Part shown: positions 26,001 to 34,198 of the stretch, piece after piece | How the letters are laid out: the number at the start of each line of letters is the position of its first letter | Numbering within the stretch: position 1 is the first letter of the stretch | Origin: Bryobacterales bacterium | GTDB lineage: Bacteria > Acidobacteriota > Terriglobia > Bryobacterales > Bryobacteraceae | Assembly: GCA_009697505.1 (NCBI GenBank) | Contig: SHUD01000004.1 | Span: forward strand, 21,395-85,394 | Direction of reading: 5' to 3' | Length of the DNA: 64,000 bases | Notes under the pieces: model-generated | The model's database searches: none | The model's input: the letters and a program-made list of their open reading frames with translations, nothing else | What the model was told of the DNA's origin: nothing | Made by a program: the position numbers and the translations under genes

Positions 26001-26463
26001 GATTGCGTCCGCTGAGGGGCAGGTTGTCGATTTTGGCCCGGTCCATCACCGTGCCGACTTCCGATGTATTGGCCTCCAGTAGCACGGCCCCAGACTGCAC
26101 TTCAACGGTTTCCGTGACCTGACCAATGGTGAGAGCGATGGGAACTGCTTGGGAACGGTCCGCTTCCACGACGATTCCTTCACGGCGGAACGACTTAAAA
26201 CCTTGCGCCCCTGCCGTCAGCGCATAGTTGCCGGGCGGAACTAACAGGAACTGGAAATTACCCTGCCCGTCAGAGGTCGCGGTCAGGTTAAGGCCCGTGG
26301 CGGCGCTGGTCAGCTTGACCTCGGCCCCCACGACAGGGGCACTAGAGGGGTCTACAATCGCGCCTGTGACCGCGCCGGTCGTCTGGCCAAACAAGGCCAA
26401 ACTGGAGAAGAAGAAGATCAGAACTCCCATGTACCGCGTGACCGAATATCTACTCGACGGCAT
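22963..26463 (-). CDS. TonB-dependent receptor with carboxypeptidase-regulatory domain (Oar-like)
   Basis: Outer-membrane receptor of 1166 residues. A signal peptide (MGVLIFFFSSLALFGQ) precedes a beta-sandwich carboxypeptidase-regulatory domain (about 30-115), then a plug with RNPMGLANLIPTVRG and GGIISIISKGGTNEYHG. DFFSNRSGFPRTQLNVNQYGGTFGGP opens the barrel, and the C-terminus ends in the aromatic RELQFSLRLSF. Acidobacterial genomes carry many of these for uptake of large substrates. It would need the TonB/ExbBD system near position 1000 or another. The 3' end overlaps the AraC gene by 58 bases in convergent direction. Confidence 0.93.
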   Translation of the reverse strand: MPSSRYSVTRYMGVLIFFFSSLALFGQTTGAVTGAIVDPSSAPVVGAEVKLTSAATGLNLTATSDGQGNFQFLLVPPGNYALTAGAQGFKSFRREGIVVEADRSQAVPIALTIGQVTETVEVQSGAVLLEANTSEVGTVMDRAKIDNLPLSGRNPMGLANLIPTVRGLSAFGGPVLETFRSGAVNIGGGTPISQGWLIDGLPDDKIGDAAGGITFLTVDATQEFKVITNTPSAEYGRTGGGIISIISKGGTNEYHGLLFEYLRNTEMKANDFFSNRSGFPRTQLNVNQYGGTFGGPLKKDKIFFFYNYEGYKERRGFGRVNTAPTDLQRSGDFSQTFAANGGLILIYDPSTTRPNPAVPGGYVRTPFPGNKIPLNRQGALAQKIFSIYPRPNTQGAPVTGINNLFQRGSQPSNRYDTGLKVDYNISDRQRIAVRYTRDVVSWNYANFWYNPNVPMSGLLESEGRYTHIPRNSFSMVYTNTLSPTLLLDAKLGYNRDWETGVGVLSQKYGDGYKLTDLGYPANYAAELPTGRFTPKGNIPNLNISDLVTANGFVNVLMGSSENYRVGYDPAASISITKVKGSHNVKVGYLYVLYGFNTGNGPSRGLFAFDRGFTQGPDPNRASATAGFGMASFLLGTPSGTQQSNSPLQHYNTNASRFHALFVQDDWKVARKLTLNLGMRWESEQPITDRSGVVTNIDLNIPSPLQVPGMSLKGGATFPNTQGGWNASYRHFQPRGGFAYQVTDKLVARGGYGITFIPTKGYALPSFSGFRTNNPMVTSLDNGLTPFNTMANPFPSGLEKPANEGLGAMTAVGSDLQGWNRGISPGFSQQWNLTVQYQPWRNWLIEVAYLGNRGEHLLTSQPINYNQIDPQYLALGNQLNQSVSNPFYGIIKTGPLSNPTVARQQLLRPYPHFNSINGTFAYLGDSIYHAGTLKVEKRFDHGFSLLLAYTKSKLIDGAVGAAGSTRGAAGAISATDPNTPILNWYNLRAERSRSIEDVPQRIVLTGMWEVPFGKNLKGVQRLIAYGWHLNAISTLQGGLPIAIQSGNTNRPNVVSGQNPASGEQTLTRWFNTAAYSVVAPFTYGNASRTIPNVSGPGIQNIDCSIFKDFSIRERFKLQFRGEAFNLFNTPLFDVPGRDVNTASFGVVSSQLTGPGPRELQFSLRLSF

Positions 26464-26636
26464 CTAACCAACCCCCTTGAGCAACCGCTGATGTGTGGAA
26501 CGGCTGCGGTGCACGAGTATATACCCGGCCATGAATCGAGCACCATCGCCAAAAGGCATACCCAGAAGGGTACAGTGACGCGAGCCGCCCACCACACGGA
26601 CCCAATGCCGAAGCGGCCGTCTCCTGCCTCGCTTGC

Positions 26637-26642
26637 TACACT
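26637..26642 (+). promoter_or_regulatory. Putative -10 element of lpdA
   Basis: TACACT lies 11 bases before the lpdA ATG with only CTAAAAGAAATCC between, giving a leader of about four bases if functional. No clear -35 hexamer. Confidence 0.35.
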
Positions 26643-26653
26643 AAAAGAAATCC

Positions 26654-28048
26654 ATGACATATGATGTGATCGTGGTCGGGAGCGGTCCCGGCGGATACTC
26701 GGCGGCCGTTCGGGCGGGGCAGTACGGCCTGAAAACAGCCATTATTGAGAAAGACAGCAAGCTGGGCGGCTGCTGCCTTCATGTGGGTTGCATCCCGACC
26801 AAAGCCTTCCTGCATACCGCCGATGTGTGGGAGCGTTTCCAGCATTCCGTTGACGAAGGGATTCACTGCGAAAACCCGCGCTTGGACTTTCCGCTGGTGC
26901 TGAACCGTAAGAACAACATCGTCTCCAAGCACGCCAAAGGCGTCGAGTTCCTGATGAAGAAGCACAAGGTGGATGTCATCCAGGGCTACGGGCGTTTGGC
27001 TGGTCCGGGGAAAGTCGAAGTTACCTCGGAGAACGCCAAACAGACGGTGGAGGCCAAGAGCATCGTGCTGGCGACGGGTTCGGAAGCCCGCGTGCTGCCC
27101 GGCTTGCAGCCTGATGCCAGGCGCATCCTGACCAATATTGAAATCCTGAACCTGACTCACGTACCCAGCTCGCTGGCGATCCTGGGCGCGGGCGCCGTGG
27201 GCGTTGAGTTTGCTTCGTGCTTCCATCGCTTCGGCGCCAAAGTCTCGCTTTTCGAGATGCTGCCGCGCATTGTTCCGGTGGAAGACGAAGAAGTTTCCAA
27301 AGAGCTGGAGCGTGTGTTCAAAAAGAGCGGCATTCGCGTGGAAACCGGAGCCCGTACCGGCAACATTCAGGTCACTGATAGCGGGGTGCGCTTGACTGCC
27401 ACACTCGCCAACGGCAAGGAAGAGACGGTGGAAGCCGAGTGCCTCTTGGTAGCCATCGGCCGCAAGCCGAACACGGAGAACCTTGGTCTGGAGGGCACGC
27501 GCGTGGAACTCGACCGCGGTTTCATCAAGGTCGACCCTTACCAGCGCACGGGCGAGCCCGGTGTCTACGCCATCGGCGACATTGTTGCGGGCACGCCGCA
27601 GTTGGCGCACGTGGCGACGGCAGAGGGTATGGTGGCGATGGCGCACATCGCGGGCCAGCCGGTGACGCCGGTCAACAAGGGCCGCATCCCGGGAGCCACT
27701 TATACCGAGCCCGGCATTGGCAGCGTGGGACTCACCGAGGCCCAGGCGCGCGTGCAGGGCTACGACGTCAAGACCGGCAAGTTCCCCTTCGTGGCCAACA
27801 GCAAGGCCAGCATTCTGGGGCGCCACGACGGCTTCGTCAAGATTGTCAGCGACCAGAAATACGGCGAGATTCTCGGCGTACACATTATCGGACCGGAAGC
27901 GTTTGAGCTGATCGGCGAAGGCGTGCTGGCCATGGAAGCGGAAGCGACGGTGGAAACTTTGCGCCACACCATTCACGCCCACCCCACCATTTACGAAGCC
28001 GTCGGCGAGGCCTTCCACGCCGTTTACGGGCAAGCCATCAATGCCTAG
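26654..28048 (+). CDS. lpdA: Dihydrolipoyl dehydrogenase (E3)
   Basis: Flavoprotein that reoxidises lipoyl groups of 2-oxoacid dehydrogenase complexes. The 464 residues start with FAD motif VVGSGPGGYSAA. The redox disulfide is in CLHVGC (41-46), with an extra Cys at 40; GAGAVGVEFA is the NAD motif and the C-terminal HAHPTIYEAVGEA contains the catalytic His-Glu. It overlaps lipB by eight bases, and the third gene is the E2 subunit, so E3, lipoyl attachment and E2 are made together. Confidence 0.95.
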   Translation: MTYDVIVVGSGPGGYSAAVRAGQYGLKTAIIEKDSKLGGCCLHVGCIPTKAFLHTADVWERFQHSVDEGIHCENPRLDFPLVLNRKNNIVSKHAKGVEFLMKKHKVDVIQGYGRLAGPGKVEVTSENAKQTVEAKSIVLATGSEARVLPGLQPDARRILTNIEILNLTHVPSSLAILGAGAVGVEFASCFHRFGAKVSLFEMLPRIVPVEDEEVSKELERVFKKSGIRVETGARTGNIQVTDSGVRLTATLANGKEETVEAECLLVAIGRKPNTENLGLEGTRVELDRGFIKVDPYQRTGEPGVYAIGDIVAGTPQLAHVATAEGMVAMAHIAGQPVTPVNKGRIPGATYTEPGIGSVGLTEAQARVQGYDVKTGKFPFVANSKASILGRHDGFVKIVSDQKYGEILGVHIIGPEAFELIGEGVLAMEAEATVETLRHTIHAHPTIYEAVGEAFHAVYGQAINA

Positions 28049-28706
28049 CAGCACACTCGCACCCGCCGTCTGCGAACTGCGCGACCTCGGCCGCATGGGC
28101 TACGCCGAGGCCTTCGCGCTGCAACAGCAGTTGGTCGAGCGGCGCAAGCGCGGCGAGATTCCGGATCAACTCTTGATCGTGGAGCATCCGCATGTGGTGA
28201 CCATGGGGCGGAACGGGCATGAGGAAAATCTTCTGGCGCGGCCCGAATTGCTGGCGCGAGCCGGCATCGCGTTCCATCACACCGATCGCGGCGGGGATGT
28301 CACTTACCACGGACCGGGGCAGATCGTGGGTTACCCGATCCTCGACTTGAAGGAATGGAAACGCGACGTGACGGCGTACGTCCGCGCGTTGGAGCAGATT
28401 CTCATCGATGTTCTGGCTGAGTTTGGAATCGCCGCCGGACGGGAGCCGGGCGCCACCGGCGTGTGGACTTCGCGGGGCAAGATCGCCGCGATTGGAGTGC
28501 ATATCAGCCGCTGGGTCACCTCGCACGGTTTCGCGCTGAACCTGGATACCGATCTGAGTTATTTTCAGTACATCGTCCCCTGTGGTTTGACCAAGCCCGT
28601 GACTTCGCTGCGGGCCCTGGGATGCCAGGCGAGTCGCGGCCAGGTCGTCGCGGCCCTGGGACGCAGGGTTGCCCAAGCATTTGCCTTACAAATGGAGAGT
28701 ATATGA
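28041..28706 (+). CDS. lipB: Lipoyl(octanoyl) transferase
   Basis: Moves octanoyl from acyl carrier protein to lipoyl domains. RGGDVTYHGPGQ is at 83-94, the catalytic Lys lies in GKIAAIGVHISRWVTSHG, and the nucleophile Cys in PCG near the end. The 221 residues match the family. It sits between the genes for E3 and E2 and overlaps both, which is a neat functional arrangement, since its substrate is the lipoyl domain encoded immediately downstream. lipA is not in the window. Confidence 0.96.
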   Translation: MPSSTLAPAVCELRDLGRMGYAEAFALQQQLVERRKRGEIPDQLLIVEHPHVVTMGRNGHEENLLARPELLARAGIAFHHTDRGGDVTYHGPGQIVGYPILDLKEWKRDVTAYVRALEQILIDVLAEFGIAAGREPGATGVWTSRGKIAAIGVHISRWVTSHGFALNLDTDLSYFQYIVPCGLTKPVTSLRALGCQASRGQVVAALGRRVAQAFALQMESI

Positions 28707-30025
28707 TCGACGTCGTTATGCCCCAAATGGGCGAGAGCATTGTGGAAGGTACTCTGACCAAGTGGCTGAAGCAGCCTGGCGATCGCGTGGAACGCGACGA
28801 GCCGCTGTTTGAGATCTCCACCGACAAAGTGGACACCGAGATTCCTTCGCCCGTGGCCGGCGTCATGGGTGAAATTCTGATTCAGGAAGGCACCACGGTT
28901 GGCGTGAATACCGTGGTTGGACGAATCGACGCTGGCGGCGGAGCGGTTGGCGCTGCTCCCAGTGTTATCGCCGCCGCGGTGGCGTCTCCGGTGGCCCCCG
29001 CACCCGCTCCTGCTTCCGTGGTGGTTTCCTCAGCCGCCGCCCCGGTCCTCGAAGAGGCGGGGCCTCTGTCGCCCCTGGTGCGCAAGATGGCGCGCGAAAA
29101 CCATGTTGACCTCAATCAGGTGCGCGGCACGGGCGCCGGTGGGCGCATTACCAAACACGATGTGGAAGCCTTTCTGGGGGCGCGGGGCACTGCAACCGCG
29201 CCCGCGCAGCCGGTGTACGCACCCGCTCCGCCACCTCCTCCGGCACAGGTAATCCAGCAGGCTTCGCCGGCTCCGGGCACGCAGACCATGGCTCCCGTTG
29301 TGCAGGAGCAGGCCCACTTCCGCGGCGAGGCTCCCGGAGCCCGCGTGGAACCCATGAGCGTGATGCGGCAGAAGATCGCCGAGCACATGGTGTTCAGCAA
29401 ACATACTTCGGTGCATGTGACCACGGTGCATAAGGTGGATATGACGCGCATTGCCAAGATGCGCGACCGCGTGAAGGGCGAATTCCAGGCCCGTCACGGC
29501 TTCAGCCTCACCTTCCTGCCGTTCGTGTTGCGCGCCACTACCACCGCGCTGCAGGCTTTTCCGCTGCTGAATTCCTCGATTGACGGCAGCAACATCATTT
29601 TCCATCGCGATATCAACATCGGCATCGCCGTTGCGCTGGAGAATGGCCTGATCGTGCCGGTGATCCGCAACGCCGATGAAAAGAACGTGGTCGGCCTGCA
29701 GCGGTCCGTCGCCGACCTGGCCACGCGCGCGCGTTCCCGCCAACTGCGTCCCGAGGAAGTCCAAGCCGGCACGTTTTCCGTTACCAATTTCGGCAGCTTC
29801 GGCAGCGTCTTTGCAACGCCGGTAATCAATCAACCGCAAGTGGCGATCCTGGGCGTGGGGGCCGTGGAGAAGGTTCCGGTGGTGGTGGACGATGCGATTG
29901 CGATCCGCTCGGTGGCGTACTTGGCCCTGACCTTCGATCACCGCCTGATCGATGGCGCGCTGGCCGACCAGTTCACGCAAAAGGTGAAGTCGGTGCTCGA
30001 AAATTGGAGCGAGGAAATTCTCTAG
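28703..30025 (+). CDS. 2-oxoacid dehydrogenase dihydrolipoyl acyltransferase (E2)
   Basis: The ORF track starts at 28463, but the ATG at 28703 (GGAGAG before it, ATGA overlap with lipB) begins the lipoyl domain MPQMGESIVEGTL. The lipoyl Lys is in EISTDKVDTE. A peripheral subunit-binding domain follows (LSPLVRKMARENHVDL...GRITKHDV), joined by Ala/Pro linkers, then the catalytic domain with the HxxxD active site DHRLIDG. 440 residues with one lipoyl domain. Whether it serves 2-oxoglutarate or branched-chain substrates is not visible, and no E1 gene is adjacent. Confidence 0.93.
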   Translation: MIDVVMPQMGESIVEGTLTKWLKQPGDRVERDEPLFEISTDKVDTEIPSPVAGVMGEILIQEGTTVGVNTVVGRIDAGGGAVGAAPSVIAAAVASPVAPAPAPASVVVSSAAAPVLEEAGPLSPLVRKMARENHVDLNQVRGTGAGGRITKHDVEAFLGARGTATAPAQPVYAPAPPPPPAQVIQQASPAPGTQTMAPVVQEQAHFRGEAPGARVEPMSVMRQKIAEHMVFSKHTSVHVTTVHKVDMTRIAKMRDRVKGEFQARHGFSLTFLPFVLRATTTALQAFPLLNSSIDGSNIIFHRDINIGIAVALENGLIVPVIRNADEKNVVGLQRSVADLATRARSRQLRPEEVQAGTFSVTNFGSFGSVFATPVINQPQVAILGVGAVEKVPVVVDDAIAIRSVAYLALTFDHRLIDGALADQFTQKVKSVLENWSEEIL

Positions 30026-30220
30026 CCTGCATTTCTCACAAGGTCCCAAGGTAGATCAGAAAGAGTCATACCGGGGCCCAGCGTGGAGCGGGCTTTAGCC
30101 TCCGCAGCGGTATAACCACACTTCGAACCGGGGACTCAAGTCCCCGTCGCAGGCTAAAGCCCGCTCCACGTTGGGATCTGCTCCTCCGTAAGCAATCTCG
30201 TGTGAGAAATGCAGGCTAGA
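30021..30220. repeat. 200-bp nested palindromic element (MITE/REP-like)
   Basis: Three inverted repeats are nested. Outer arms of 20 bases (30021-30040 and 30201-30220) are perfect complements. Middle arms of 25 bases (30077-30101 and 30151-30175) differ at one base. An inner hairpin CGGGGACT/AGTCCCCG lies at 129-146 of the same hundred. The left outer arm contains the stop codon of E2. It has no ORF and lies between convergent genes. A non-autonomous element is inferred; occurrence elsewhere cannot be seen. Confidence 0.8.
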
Positions 30221-30226
30221 GCGGAA

Positions 30227-30264
30227 ATGAAAATCGCGCCGGGGCCCACACCCTGGCGCGATTT
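30227..30264 (-). terminator. Terminator of the skp-like gene (and possibly bidirectional)
   Basis: AAATCGCGCC and GGCGCGATTT are perfect complements at 30231-30240 and 30255-30264 with a 14-base loop. Read on the minus strand, the stem ends in ATTTTCATTT, 18 bases after the stop of the Skp-like gene. Confidence 0.8.
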
Positions 30265-30281
30265 GCCGAATCAGGAAGCCG

Positions 30282-30968
30282 CTATTGCTTCTTCACCGGC
30301 GCGCTCAGCGGAGCCACGATGGGCTTGGGCGCCGCGGCCGGAGCAGGGGCCGCCGGACGCGCTGCCGCCGGTCTGGCCGTCGTGGTGGCGGGCGCTGCCG
30401 CCGGGGCCGGCGTGAACACCGTCTTATCGTACAAATCGATCACTTCCTTGGTGATATCCACCGAGTTGGAAGCGTACAGCACCGGCGTGTTCTGGCTGCT
30501 CACGTCGATGACCAGCGCGTAGCCGTTCTGCTGCGCGTACTTGTCGATGACCGCCATCATCTTCTGACCCAGCCCGCCGATCACCTTCTGTTGTTCCTGT
30601 TCGAGTTCCGCCTGCGCGTCTTCCACCTGGCGGTTGAAGCTCTTGGTCTTGGTGTCAATGCCGCGAGTCAAGTCTTCTTTGGCGCTATCGGAAAGGGTAT
30701 TGCCGCCGCGCTGTAGACGCTCCTGCAAGTCCTTGATTTCCGCCTGCCGGCCATCCAATTCCTTCTTGCGCGGACCCATCCTGGCCTCTAATTCCGCGGC
30801 GGCCTTCTGGCCTTCCTTGGTGGCCGTGAGAGCGGCCTGGACCTGAATCACGGCAATCTTGGTCGGCGCGGCGGAGGCTGCGGCCGCGGCCGCAGCAGGC
30901 GCTTGCGCCAGGGCCTGGCCGGCCATGACGCCGCCCAACAACGTGAACGTTAATAAATTCTTGGTCAC
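30282..30968 (-). CDS. skp: Skp/OmpH-family periplasmic chaperone
   Basis: Periplasmic chaperone for outer-membrane proteins. AGGAG lies seven bases before the GTG at 30968, and that start gives a canonical signal peptide ending GQALAQA; the upstream ATGs at 30992 and 30983 lack this. The 228 residues have KIAVIQVQAALTATKEGQKAAAELEA, a long helical coiled coil with many Lys, Glu and Gln, and a final strand GYALVIDVSSQNTPVLYASNSVDITKEVI. The C-terminus is Ala/Pro-rich. It follows bamA, the usual partner, in the same direction. Confidence 0.9.
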   Translation of the reverse strand: MTKNLLTFTLLGGVMAGQALAQAPAAAAAAASAAPTKIAVIQVQAALTATKEGQKAAAELEARMGPRKKELDGRQAEIKDLQERLQRGGNTLSDSAKEDLTRGIDTKTKSFNRQVEDAQAELEQEQQKVIGGLGQKMMAVIDKYAQQNGYALVIDVSSQNTPVLYASNSVDITKEVIDLYDKTVFTPAPAAAPATTTARPAAARPAAPAPAAAPKPIVAPLSAPVKKQ

Positions 30969-31033
30969 GACAAAACTCCTCATTTCCTTCATGTTAGCAC
31001 GTACCACTGGGGTGCCGGAACGTCCGCCCGGCT

Positions 31034-33964
31034 CTAGAACGTCCGGCCCACCGAGAACCGGAACATGGAGCGCTGCTCGCGGAAGGGGAAGATGGCTCCC
31101 ACTTGCGACAACGCGTTCAGGAACGACGCTTGATTCGGGAAAAAGCTGCGGTCGGTCACAATGGGCGCCTGAATAAACTGTTGCACGATCCACGGATTGT
31201 AGGCCCAGTAGACGCGGAACGGGGCGTTCACCACGGGCATCAGCACCTGCAGCTCAATTCCGGTGGAGGCGCGAATCTTCTGCGTGCCTCCGGCGATCAC
31301 GGCTTTATCGGAGAAATTCGCTTCCGGGAATTGCTGGTTCAACTCTTTGATACGGCCCGGATTGATCTTCAACTGGCTGGTATTGACCAGCCGGTTCATG
31401 CCCGCGTCGAAGAAGGCGGCCAGCGTCAGCGGTCCGAAGATCGGAATGCGATATTCAAAATTGGCGACCAAAGACGTGTCGCCGCCCGGTGTGACCACCT
31501 GGTAGGACGGAATCTTTGTGGCGACAGTGGTGAAAATCGAGTTGCCGTTGGCGTCGGTGGTACGCTGTTGCTTGGGCGAACCGTCCGCGTTGAGCACCAG
31601 CGCGCTGCCCTCGATGGGCACGAACACGATCGGGCTGATTCCCCAGATCTGGAAGCCGCGCACATCGTATTCTCCGCCCATGAAGAACCGGTTGAAGGGG
31701 GGCGCGGTCTTGCCGCCGAACCCGGTCAGGTAGCGGCCCAGGAAGTGGGCGCCCACCACATGCGTGCGTCCGAATCCACGATGGAAGTACTTGGCGTCGA
31801 TAACCGGCTGGATCTGGTTCACATTGCCGCCCAGGAAGGATCCGGCGAACTGCAAGGACATCGAAAGGCTCTTGCCGGCGGTAGGTGTAATGGGATGGTT
31901 CACCGTGTTGTAGGTGAAGCTGGGAATCAGCGTCGAGGACTGGATACCCTCCAATTGGTTCGGCCCGTTGATATTGAGGAAATTGAGATACGTGTAATAC
32001 GACTTCGCGGCCTCCGTAACCGTGCGCACATTCTGCACGGTGTATCCGTAGCTCAGGCCCAGGCGCGCAAAGCTGCGCCGCATCGGGTAACTGGTGAAGA
32101 TCGTGAACCCCTTCGAATTGTTTACGTAATTCAGCAGGTTCTGTTGCCCCAGCGAGTTATAGAGGTTGCTCAAATCACGGCCCGCCAGCACCGACGCCTG
32201 CCGCGCCTGGTCGTAGTCGTAGCGCGACATGAAAATCGAGAAACCCATTTGCAGAGGACGGTCCAGGAAATAGGGCTCGGTGAAACTAAGATTGATGTCG
32301 CGCATCACCGTGCCCATGGTCGTCGAAAGGCTCAACGTTTCGCCCAACCCGATCAGGTTATTGGTCGAATAAGAGAATCCCAGAAAGCTGCCCGAGATGC
32401 CGGAGACGCCCCCATTCAGGTTGACCGCATTCTTGCCGCGCTCCTTGACCTTCAGCGTGAGATCCACGGTGCTGGTTCTGCTGTCGCGCTTGACGTCGGC
32501 GGCGTTTTCCGCCTTCAGGGCTTCGAAATAGCCCAACTGGTTCAAGCGCAGAATGCTCATTTCCCACAACTGGGTGTTGTAGACGTCGCCTTCATCGATC
32601 AGCAATTCGCGGCGGATGACTTTGTCGCGCGTGGTGGTGTTGCCGGAAAAATCGATGCGCCTCACGAAGAACTGCTTACCTTCGTCGAAATTGAGAGTCA
32701 GGTTGATCTTGTCGCTGCCCGGCTGCGGCTCGATGTTGGGTTCGGAAACGAAGTCGATATAACCGAAACGGCCGTACAGTTTGCGCAGGTCCTCAAATCC
32801 CTTGCGCAGCTTGGCGGTGGAGAAAACGTCGCCTTCCTGCATCTGGAAGATGGGGCGCATCAGCGTGTCGGGCGTGCGGAATAATTTCACGCCGGAGAAG
32901 TTGATGGCGTTGAGCCGGAACAGGCGGCCCTCTTCCAGAGTGATGCCCAGGTTGGCCTTTTTTCCCGGGCGGTTGGGATGCAGCAGCGGCACTTTGAATT
33001 TCCCGCCGCCCACATCGATAATGTCGACGGTGTGCTCGGTGGTGCGCGCCTGGAAATAACCGTTGTCGCGGTAGAACATCTCCACGCGTTCCTGGTCTTC
33101 CTCGAGCTTGGTGGAGTCGTAGGTCTTGGCGAACAGGTCTTCCAGCAAAACCGACCGGGGCACCCCGACGGGCCGCAGGTTTTTCATCGCGCGGCGGATT
33201 ATGAGCGGTTTAAAGATGCTATTCCCTTCAAACCCGATGGAGCCCACTTTGACTTTGGGGCCCTCGTTCACTTTGAATACGACTTCGAGCGAGGAAGGAG
33301 GAACCTGGCGCAACTGGGGTTCCACGGTGGCAAACTGGCGGCCGCGTTCGGACAGATACTCCTGCAAGACGTTCTTGGCGCGCTGGACTCGATTGGGATC
33401 GTACTGCGACTCGACGCTGAGTCCGACCTTGCGCTCCTTGAAGCGGTCCAGAATCTCGGAGTTGGTCACCGACTTGTTGCCGTCGTACTTGATGGAGCGG
33501 ATCACCCGGCGCTCCGCCATGTTGTAGCGGATGATCCATCCCGCCCGCCCGGCTTCCTTCTCCACGCGAATGTCGTCGAACCGTCCCGTGTTCCACAAGG
33601 CCATGAAGTCGCGGTGAATGGAATCCTCGTCGTACTTATCGCCGCGCTTGGTAAATATCATGGCGCGCAGAGTGTCCTGCGGGACGCGGCGCACGCCGCG
33701 AAACTCGATGGAGTCGATCACTTCCTCGAAAGTGGTCGCGGCGTTGGGCGACGGGGCCGCCGCGGGGTTCGTTCCGGGCGTTGGCGCAGCCGGACCTCCC
33801 GGCGGCGCGGGCTTCGGGGCCTCGGTTTGCGGACCTACGGGTATCGCCTCAAAGGGATTGTTCTTGGGCGGTGGGGGCTTGGGCGGCTGGGCCGCGGGTT
33901 GCTGGGCGAATGCCGGAAGCGCGAACAGCAATATGCGCGGGCATACCAGCCTGAACCAAGTCAT
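31034..33964 (-). CDS. bamA: Outer-membrane protein assembly factor BamA
   Basis: Inserts beta-barrel proteins into the outer membrane. 976 residues: signal peptide, a proline-rich linker, then five POTRA-like repeats from about 90 (VIDSIEFRGVRRVPQDTLR; VIRSIKYDGNKSVTNSEI), followed by the 16-strand Omp85 barrel ending in FRFSVGRTF with terminal Phe. The barrel contains the conserved VRGF sequence as DVRGFQIWGISP. Length exceeds that of Proteobacterial BamA by about 170 residues, part of it the N-terminal proline-rich linker. Confidence 0.95.
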   Translation of the reverse strand: MTWFRLVCPRILLFALPAFAQQPAAQPPKPPPPKNNPFEAIPVGPQTEAPKPAPPGGPAAPTPGTNPAAAPSPNAATTFEEVIDSIEFRGVRRVPQDTLRAMIFTKRGDKYDEDSIHRDFMALWNTGRFDDIRVEKEAGRAGWIIRYNMAERRVIRSIKYDGNKSVTNSEILDRFKERKVGLSVESQYDPNRVQRAKNVLQEYLSERGRQFATVEPQLRQVPPSSLEVVFKVNEGPKVKVGSIGFEGNSIFKPLIIRRAMKNLRPVGVPRSVLLEDLFAKTYDSTKLEEDQERVEMFYRDNGYFQARTTEHTVDIIDVGGGKFKVPLLHPNRPGKKANLGITLEEGRLFRLNAINFSGVKLFRTPDTLMRPIFQMQEGDVFSTAKLRKGFEDLRKLYGRFGYIDFVSEPNIEPQPGSDKINLTLNFDEGKQFFVRRIDFSGNTTTRDKVIRRELLIDEGDVYNTQLWEMSILRLNQLGYFEALKAENAADVKRDSRTSTVDLTLKVKERGKNAVNLNGGVSGISGSFLGFSYSTNNLIGLGETLSLSTTMGTVMRDINLSFTEPYFLDRPLQMGFSIFMSRYDYDQARQASVLAGRDLSNLYNSLGQQNLLNYVNNSKGFTIFTSYPMRRSFARLGLSYGYTVQNVRTVTEAAKSYYTYLNFLNINGPNQLEGIQSSTLIPSFTYNTVNHPITPTAGKSLSMSLQFAGSFLGGNVNQIQPVIDAKYFHRGFGRTHVVGAHFLGRYLTGFGGKTAPPFNRFFMGGEYDVRGFQIWGISPIVFVPIEGSALVLNADGSPKQQRTTDANGNSIFTTVATKIPSYQVVTPGGDTSLVANFEYRIPIFGPLTLAAFFDAGMNRLVNTSQLKINPGRIKELNQQFPEANFSDKAVIAGGTQKIRASTGIELQVLMPVVNAPFRVYWAYNPWIVQQFIQAPIVTDRSFFPNQASFLNALSQVGAIFPFREQRSMFRFSVGRTF

Positions 33965-34000
33965 CGAATTCGGATTCCTTTCGCCACTGCGCTTATCTTG

Positions 34001-34035
34001 TGCGTTTACCCTTACGACTGCGTTTACCCTTCGAC
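34001..34035. repeat. Imperfect tandem 17-18 bp repeat upstream of bamA
   Basis: TGCGTTTACCCTTACGAC is followed directly by TGCGTTTACCCTTCGAC. It lies in the 234-base gene-free stretch between bamA and the BY-kinase gene, about 40 bases before the bamA start on the minus strand. I see nothing else there. Confidence 0.75.
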
Positions 34036-34198
34036 GCTGCCTGGGTCACTGGGGTTTCATCGAGCTGGTGTCGCTTGCAGGTGCACAAGGTCTACCCCAT
34101 GGGCCAGTGCATTTGCAGATTCCCCATTCTAGCAAAACGCGGCGCGTCCCACCGGGCTGGGCCGCGCGGTCCGGTGAAAATTGAGTAACCAGATTGAC

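Noticed and set aside
34140-34170. CACCGG/CCGGTG stem downstream of the BY-kinase gene as terminator
   Set aside because: No adjacent T run and weak pairing.
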